A stretch of 17,845 nt of DNA from Candidatus Pacearchaeota archaeon (GTDB lineage: Archaea > Nanoarchaeota > Nanoarchaeia > Pacearchaeales > GW2011-AR1). The stretch covers positions 1 through 17,845 of the forward strand of contig NZER01000213.1 in the NCBI GenBank assembly GCA_002690445.1, given 5' to 3'. The notes under the pieces are model-generated. The model saw only the letters and a program-made list of their open reading frames with translations, made no database searches and was not told the DNA's origin. Made by a program: the position numbers and the translations under genes. Of this stretch, positions 12,744 through 17,845 are shown piece after piece. Positions within the stretch are counted from its first letter, which is position 1; the number at the start of each line of letters is the position of its first letter.

Positions 12744-15700
12744 TCAGATATTGTAGTGAGTATTTAGTCCACCAGTATTGGACGTAGAATTATACACAAC
12801 AACGTAATTTATGACAGCACTACCGATGGCGCTTCCGGCAGCATCTCTAGCTGTTAGAGTAGCTGACGTTGTGCTATTAGTAACCTGTACGTAACCATTA
12901 GATTCTGTATTAGCCAGTATTCTAGGATTTGAAGATAATGCGGGCAGAACGATTGTTACTACCCCTGATCCATTGGCTGTTGCTCTGCCACTGAGTCCGA
13001 CAAACACTTCTGCTTGAAGTTTAGGGGTATCAGTATCCCACTCATCATAAGTAGCAGCACTATTAAATACTCCTCTATGAGACAGATATAGACCGCTTCC
13101 TTGGTTAGCAGTAGCAGAGTCTCTCAAATAGAGAGTAGCTTCTCCATCTGCAGGATGAAAATTAGGAGTAGCGCCAGTAACACCAGAAGTAGCATCTCTA
13201 CCAACAAAGGTTACTCCGCCGCCGCCTGTTGCATCTCCAGTTCCATCAGGACGCAGACCAAACGTATCCACACGAAGAATATCTTTTGAAACTAATTCCT
13301 TACTACCATACGAATCGAACATCTTAAATGACAGTTTAAAATCATCAGGAAAACTAAGAGCGTTATCACTGGTATCCACTACCGCTGCATCCAGCCCATG
13401 AGTTTCGTCTTGTATACGTAAAACTGTACGTCCCGGACCTTCAGGTAAGAAATCTAAACCAGATTGTACCGCCTTATCGATAGGCTGAAATACAGCATTC
13501 GCTGTCTCCCGTAACCGCTCGGACATGTCACGTAACAGACGTTTTTCTGCATCTCCCGGCTCCGCAACAGCATCTTTATCTCTGAAAAGCACTATCTCAC
13601 AGATAGCACCATCGTAAGTAATTGAATACGTTAGCCATTGTTCTCCAAAAATTCCGGCATTACGGAGAAATACTTCGGACATATCACCTGCACGAAGCGC
13701 ACGCGGCATCTTATTCACTGTGTATACAGGCCATCCAGTAGTAACAATCGTAGCCTGACGTATAGAAGTTGGACGAATAGTACCGCTAACACCTTCTTTA
13801 GCATTAGAAGCAGTAAGATCTAGATCAACAGTAAATGTCTTGGTTCCCGTACGAGTAACAACTCTATAACCATCTATAGACGGAAGAGATGTTGTATTAC
13901 GTAGAAGTACTTTATCTGCTGTAGTTAACGAATGAGTCTCTGATATAAGAGCATATCCAGCCGGATTAGTCGTTGAAACGTCAGTTCCAGTGTATTCAGT
14001 ACCGGAATCAGGATCTTTAACCTTAAAAGCTCCGCCACGACAATTTTGATTCGCCGCACTATTTACAATCCCATCCTCTAATTCTGATATTAGCCAATCC
14101 TGATTAAGACCACTTACACTTAGATTACGTATACGAATAAAATCATTTATTCGCAAATCCGTTCGTGCCATCGGATGTACAACGCCACCTACAACATTGT
14201 TCGCTATTGCTCCTTGGCTTGTTCCAGAATAACTGCTGGGGTTTCCTGTACTAACATAAAACTCCGTTGGAGATGTAGGAGTTACTTCATGAACATACCC
14301 AGAAACAGACGCGTCCGAATTACGGCTAAAATGATAGCCACCAAGACCTATGTCTGTGAAATATACTATGTCATTCGTAGCCAATCCATGAGGACGATCT
14401 GTCTCTATATATGTTCTATAACTATTACCTGAATCTGGCGCAGAATTACGAATAATTTTAAATCCCTGACGTTCAAAGAGTCCTATGCGTACGCGTGTAT
14501 TATTTGTCCCGCCAAAAACAGTTCCTGATCCTCCTATATATACAGCTAGATATCTTTTACTTCCTCCTGTAGTAACAACTGTAGGATTTGCTTTAGAAAT
14601 ATTTAATATACTTATTGGCGGCTTAGGCTTTAGCTGTTCCAATAATGATCTAGCTCGTTGATAACATTGAGTATCAGTAGTCAAGCTGGAGTCATCTATA
14701 ATTTTTTCTTTAACAGAAGAAAAAGTATCAATACTTTCTTGATCAGTAACAGTTGCGTATGCACCAGCTTGACCACGAACCGTTATCTTGTTGGCAAATT
14801 CAAGCCCATGATCTTTAACCTCATATTCCATAACCTGTACAGTACTTCGGTCACTTAAAGTCTTTTGTCGATCATCAAACGTGAGACCATTAAATTCCAA
14901 ATTAGTAGTATGTCGTTCAGAGGAAACGCCGGGAAGTGTTCCAACTTCTAGATCTTTGTCCCAGTAATTAGGACCAGACCATATACGAGAAGCCCTAACC
15001 TGATCGGATTGAACACTGCCACCATTAGCAGATGCGGCTGCTGTAAATCGCATACGAATATAATAAAGCGACTCACCAATCTTCCCATCTAAACCAGTAA
15101 CAGTCTGTCCTGTACCTACAGCGGGAAAGGTTTTAATTCCGGGTTGAGTTGTTTTCCATAGATCCAAACCGGGAAGTGTGAAGGTAACTTCTACATCATC
15201 TATACTTCCGGCTCCCGAAAAACCTACCGTAGGGTCCCAATAAGGAATTACTGACCAACCATCACTATATCCCCACGATCCGGCTCGATAGAATTCCCAT
15301 GTTCTAACATTTACTCCGTTATAGTAACCCAGATCTTCGAACCGATCCTCTAAATTAAATCGAAGCGTGTTAAAGGGTTTCTTTCTACCAAAAAGTACTG
15401 CATCGTGCTGTTGAGGCGCGACTGTTCCACCTGTCTGTCCTACGATATTTGATGGACTAGGATAAAAAACAACATTAGTTACAGCACTGCCAGTATTATC
15501 TACAGGAATGCTAAAGGACGTAGGACTAAGTACCTCTAAAACTGTGTACCACGCGCTTAAATTAGGAGTTGTTGTTATAGAACCGCCCGCAGTAGTCGAA
15601 ATAAAATAGATACGATGATTGGGAGAAAGATCGTGCTCAACACGGGTATTAATGACCATAGGATCATCATTAGTTACGGTGTCTGCCAGTATATATAACT

Positions 15701-17845
15701 GTGCCGTTCCTCGACCATCCGCAACCCCAGTAACAGCATCTATAGAACCATCCACATTTTCAATCGTGAATTGGTTATGATTCAGTACCTCACTAACAAT
15801 GTTATATCCAGCTATACTAGGGGTAGTAGTGACTCCAGAAAGACTAATCAAGTCTCCAGACTGGAATCTATGAGACCCCTCTGTCGTTATTAACGGCGCA
15901 GTATCGTCCCCTGTATCACCACCCTCTCCAACATTAGTAACATTTATAGACCTGTACGTCTTTTCGCATTTAGCTTCCGCAGTCCAGTCACTATATCTAG
16001 AAAAATAAGCTTTTTCATTATTACTTATCGTGATGCTGCTACCCGGATAGTTAATAACAAACGCATTGCCAGCCACTCCTGATGACGGACCACGCATTAT
16101 CTTCCAAATACCATTAACAGCGGTAGCATTATCAAAACCTACAAGCTCTACCCAATCGGCATGTGACCTATTATGATTGCTGTCTAAAGTTATCTTTAAA
16201 AAACCGTCCTGATCTGCTGTACTGGCAACATCTATAGAATTAGTAGATATAGAGGCATCATAAGTGTAGACAGCATCAAGATCATCATTAGCACTAAAAG
16301 TAGAAGCAGAAGTGTCATTCGTTGACCACGGCTCTTTTCCTCGATCAAAATACTTAAATCTTGCCTGAGACGCTGTTCTTACTGATCTTAATCTTGCTAC
16401 AACTCTTGGCGTTCCTGACGCTCTCATGCGCACCCAATACAAAGATTTATTATTGGGAGGCTGTGCAGTATATTGAATAACCATCGGATTACCGCTGCCT
16501 GTTCCGGGCAGCGAGGAGATTGTCCTACCTACATTAAACTTAACTTCCTTATTACCTAGATCTACTTCAGTAATACGATACGAACCATCAAAGCCAGTAT
16601 TACCCCGTGAATCACTAAAGCTTATCCAATCCCCCACGGCCCCAAACACATCTTGCTGCGTACGCATCGTGATCTCATACAGCGTAGCTGAGTTAGCCGT
16701 AGTGTCTTGCGAGACGGCTGTTGCGTAATTAGTACCTTCATTGGGCGCTGAAGGGATCACGTATTGAGCAGCATATGATCCCATCATCGTAGTTCGCTCA
16801 GTCCAAGCTGAGTTATACGTCATGGGATAGACTTTGTCGTGCTCATCTGAAGTAACAGGCCAGTGATGTCCACCAGCCCACGGAGTATAAATAACATCCG
16901 GAGATGGATCTGTGGCACGCAGCGTAACTTCATTACGGGGACGATCATTATTCCAACGTATTTCGCAGTACCAATGGTTAAGACCGCCTTCAGACTGCCC
17001 AGTATCCAAACGCCAGCGTGCAGGACCTATAGGAGAAAGAGCACCAGCTTGTCCCCATTCCTCATTACCTGCCCAACTGATATCTTCCGTATGAGTAAAT
17101 GAGCTATACGCTACCTGTCTATTGATAGTACGCCACGCGGATACCGGACGAGGAAGATCGCTATTACGTAACATCTTAGGATAGCTATCTAATAGATCTA
17201 TATTTAACTGCGTAGTTCCGTAATCCGGAACTCCTGTACGAACAGTAACGGACGTGCCTGCCGATCCTCCCGCACCGCTAGTGTTATTTACGACGACGGT
17301 AAAATTCTTGTCATCTACTTTGACTACGGCACGGTAACCATCAACACTAATACCACTATTAGAATTTTGTAGAAAGACATAATCTCCAGTTGAAAGGCCA
17401 TGATCTAGTACCGTTGTAATATTGGCAGGACTAGCCGCAGTAATAGAGCTACCACGTAATGTAACGCCTTGAACCGCGTAAAGCTCTATTCCGCTAACAG
17501 GCTCATCTGAGCCGAAAAAATATGCCTGTTTAGCTACATTACCCCCAACTTCGGCTCTAGTGCCAAAAAACTCCACTTCATTCTTAGTGTCATCCCAGAG
17601 CAGTGGATCTCCACGATTATCATTATCTCCTATTCCCCTATCTCCAGTAGTATTAAGAGCCGTCCATATTCCTCCAGAATAGTGGTGATAGGATTCACTT
17701 GATAAGCTACGTCCTGTCGGATGCGTAGTAAAATGCCAGACTTCATCAAAAAACTTCGGATCTTCTGCACGAAAATCTCTGTAAAGGTTAGGTCTGGTAG
17801 CCAACTCAACTGTAGTTAGTTGTGCAGCAACAGCAGACGCTGATG
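12744..17845 (-). CDS. Giant modular tail / fibre protein (5' end outside window)
   Basis: Counting from a TTG at 17804 there are 1686 residues, but the frame stays open for 13 more codons to the window edge and that TTG has no ribosome binding site, so the gene is probably truncated here. Positions below use that TTG as residue 1. Seven beta-rich repeats of the pattern HGLxxGDxVxL...IxGYxxV...FTV occur near 129, 373, 535, 637, 716, 1131 and 1284, resembling the FCCH-like domain annotated in phage tail proteins. A second module, W..GSW ... YWIRMR-like, occurs near 225-298, 450-480 and 832-922. Residues 990-1060, with DHGLEFANKITVRG, QESIDTFSSVKEKIIDD and a helix, look like a tail hub or baseplate domain. 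The last 90 residues resemble fibre C-termini. It probably forms tail tip or fibre parts that contact the host. Confidence 0.85.
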   Translation of the reverse strand, partial: SASAVAAQLTTVELATRPNLYRDFRAEDPKFFDEVWHFTTHPTGRSLSSESYHHYSGGIWTALNTTGDRGIGDNDNRGDPLLWDDTKNEVEFFGTRAEVGGNVAKQAYFFGSDEPVSGIELYAVQGVTLRGSSITAASPANITTVLDHGLSTGDYVFLQNSNSGISVDGYRAVVKVDDKNFTVVVNNTSGAGGSAGTSVTVRTGVPDYGTTQLNIDLLDSYPKMLRNSDLPRPVSAWRTINRQVAYSSFTHTEDISWAGNEEWGQAGALSPIGPARWRLDTGQSEGGLNHWYCEIRWNNDRPRNEVTLRATDPSPDVIYTPWAGGHHWPVTSDEHDKVYPMTYNSAWTERTTMMGSYAAQYVIPSAPNEGTNYATAVSQDTTANSATLYEITMRTQQDVFGAVGDWISFSDSRGNTGFDGSYRITEVDLGNKEVKFNVGRTISSLPGTGSGNPMVIQYTAQPPNNKSLYWVRMRASGTPRVVARLRSVRTASQARFKYFDRGKEPWSTNDTSASTFSANDDLDAVYTYDASISTNSIDVASTADQDGFLKITLDSNHNRSHADWVELVGFDNATAVNGIWKIMRGPSSGVAGNAFVINYPGSSITISNNEKAYFSRYSDWTAEAKCEKTYRSINVTNVGEGGDTGDDTAPLITTEGSHRFQSGDLISLSGVTTTPSIAGYNIVSEVLNHNQFTIENVDGSIDAVTGVADGRGTAQLYILADTVTNDDPMVINTRVEHDLSPNHRIYFISTTAGGSITTTPNLSAWYTVLEVLSPTSFSIPVDNTGSAVTNVVFYPSPSNIVGQTGGTVAPQQHDAVLFGRKKPFNTLRFNLEDRFEDLGYYNGVNVRTWEFYRAGSWGYSDGWSVIPYWDPTVGFSGAGSIDDVEVTFTLPGLDLWKTTQPGIKTFPAVGTGQTVTGLDGKIGESLYYIRMRFTAAASANGGSVQSDQVRASRIWSGPNYWDKDLEVGTLPGVSSERHTTNLEFNGLTFDDRQKTLSDRSTVQVMEYEVKDHGLEFANKITVRGQAGAYATVTDQESIDTFSSVKEKIIDDSSLTTDTQCYQRARSLLEQLKPKPPISILNISKANPTVVTTGGSKRYLAVYIGGSGTVFGGTNNTRVRIGLFERQGFKIIRNSAPDSGNSYRTYIETDRPHGLATNDIVYFTDIGLGGYHFSRNSDASVSGYVHEVTPTSPTEFYVSTGNPSSYSGTSQGAIANNVVGGVVHPMARTDLRINDFIRIRNLSVSGLNQDWLISELEDGIVNSAANQNCRGGAFKVKDPDSGTEYTGTDVSTTNPAGYALISETHSLTTADKVLLRNTTSLPSIDGYRVVTRTGTKTFTVDLDLTASNAKEGVSGTIRPTSIRQATIVTTGWPVYTVNKMPRALRAGDMSEVFLRNAGIFGEQWLTYSITYDGAICEIVLFRDKDAVAEPGDAEKRLLRDMSERLRETANAVFQPIDKAVQSGLDFLPEGPGRTVLRIQDETHGLDAAVVDTSDNALSFPDDFKLSFKMFDSYGSKELVSKDILRVDTFGLRPDGTGDATGGGGVTFVGRDATSGVTGATPNFHPADGEATLYLRDSATANQGSGLYLSHRGVFNSAATYDEWDTDTPKLQAEVFVGLSGRATANGSGVVTIVLPALSSNPRILANTESNGYVQVTNSTTSATLTARDAAGSAIGSAVINYVVVYNSTSNTGGLNTHYNI
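13824..13955 (-). repeat. FCCH-like protein repeat 7 in tail gene
   Basis: Residues 1284-1327 carry ETHSLTTADKVLL, then PSIDGYRVVTRTGTKTFTVDL. It is close to repeat 1 in the second half (DGYR-VV and FTV). Confidence 0.6.
14250..14414 (-). repeat. FCCH-like protein repeat 6 in tail gene
   Basis: Residues 1131-1185 carry RPHGLATNDIVYFTDIG, then SVSGYVHEVTPTSPTEFYV. It has the His-Gly-Leu opening and an inserted loop before the Ser-Gly-Tyr step. Confidence 0.55.
15501..15659 (-). repeat. FCCH-like protein repeat 5 in tail gene
   Basis: Residues 716-768 carry VEHDLSPNHRIYF, then LSAWYTVLEVLSPTSFSIPV. It is diverged, with the Gly-Asp turn replaced by Asn-His, but strand order and spacing match repeat 4, which lies just before it. 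Confidence 0.5.
15759..15896 (-). repeat. FCCH-like protein repeat 4 in tail gene
   Basis: Residues 637-682 carry SHRFQSGDLISLSGV, then PSIAGYNIVSEVLNHNQFTI. It keeps the Gly-Asp turn, the Ile-x-Gly-Tyr step and the final FTI strand. Confidence 0.6.
17289..17420 (-). repeat. FCCH-like protein repeat 1 in tail gene
   Basis: Residues 129-172 carry DHGLSTGDYVFL, then SVDGYRAVVKV and KNFTVVV. This is the clearest copy of the repeated beta module and serves as the reference pattern. Confidence 0.65.

Overview
The window is part of a tailed double-stranded DNA bacteriophage genome (Caudoviricetes type), AT-rich by eye. Every gene I can support lies on the minus strand, so transcription runs from high to low coordinates. 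The replication proteins are bacterial in type: a DnaB-like helicase, a DnaG-like primase, family A polymerase, a DnaN-like clamp, RecA, a RuvC-like resolvase and a class II (B12-dependent) ribonucleotide reductase. With a very large repetitive tail protein beside them, this fits a virus of bacteria. I cannot name the host from the sequence. I see no integrase, tRNA, CRISPR array or insertion sequence.

Layout in transcription order. At the right edge (12744 to beyond 17845) lies the 3' part of a giant tail or fibre gene. It mixes repeated beta-rich modules, a tail-hub-like segment and a fibre-like C-terminus. Its reading frame is still open at the window edge. A 116-base gap (12628-12743) follows and holds a strong promoter candidate. 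Then comes a tightly packed replication operon: DnaB-like helicase, a 59-residue two-helix membrane protein in a different frame, and DnaG-like primase. A second 70-base gap (10234-10303) holds another promoter candidate of the same design and a strong ribosome binding site. Downstream are a gp32-like zinc ssDNA-binding protein candidate, a small protein with an acidic tail ending in Trp, the DnaN-like clamp, family A DNA polymerase, RecA, a protein with an AT-hook-like basic patch, a Vsr/DUF559-like nuclease, a Cas4/RecB-like nuclease, a possible UvsY-like mediator, a RuvC-like resolvase, NrdJ, and a partial one-helix coiled-coil protein at the left edge.

The genes form a nearly complete replication and recombination set: helicase-primase, polymerase plus clamp, ssDNA binding, strand exchange, end processing, junction resolution and dNTP supply. 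Most neighbours overlap by 1-53 bases or abut, which points to translational coupling. Five genes start with GTG or TTG.

The points most worth a second look are: an identical seven-residue N-terminus on two unrelated proteins; an SSB-type acidic tail that seems to sit on a separate neighbouring protein; the hidden membrane gene between helicase and primase; paired TTGACA / extended -10 promoters with the same 19-base spacing; and the alternating module architecture of the tail protein. No gap longer than 300 bases exists.
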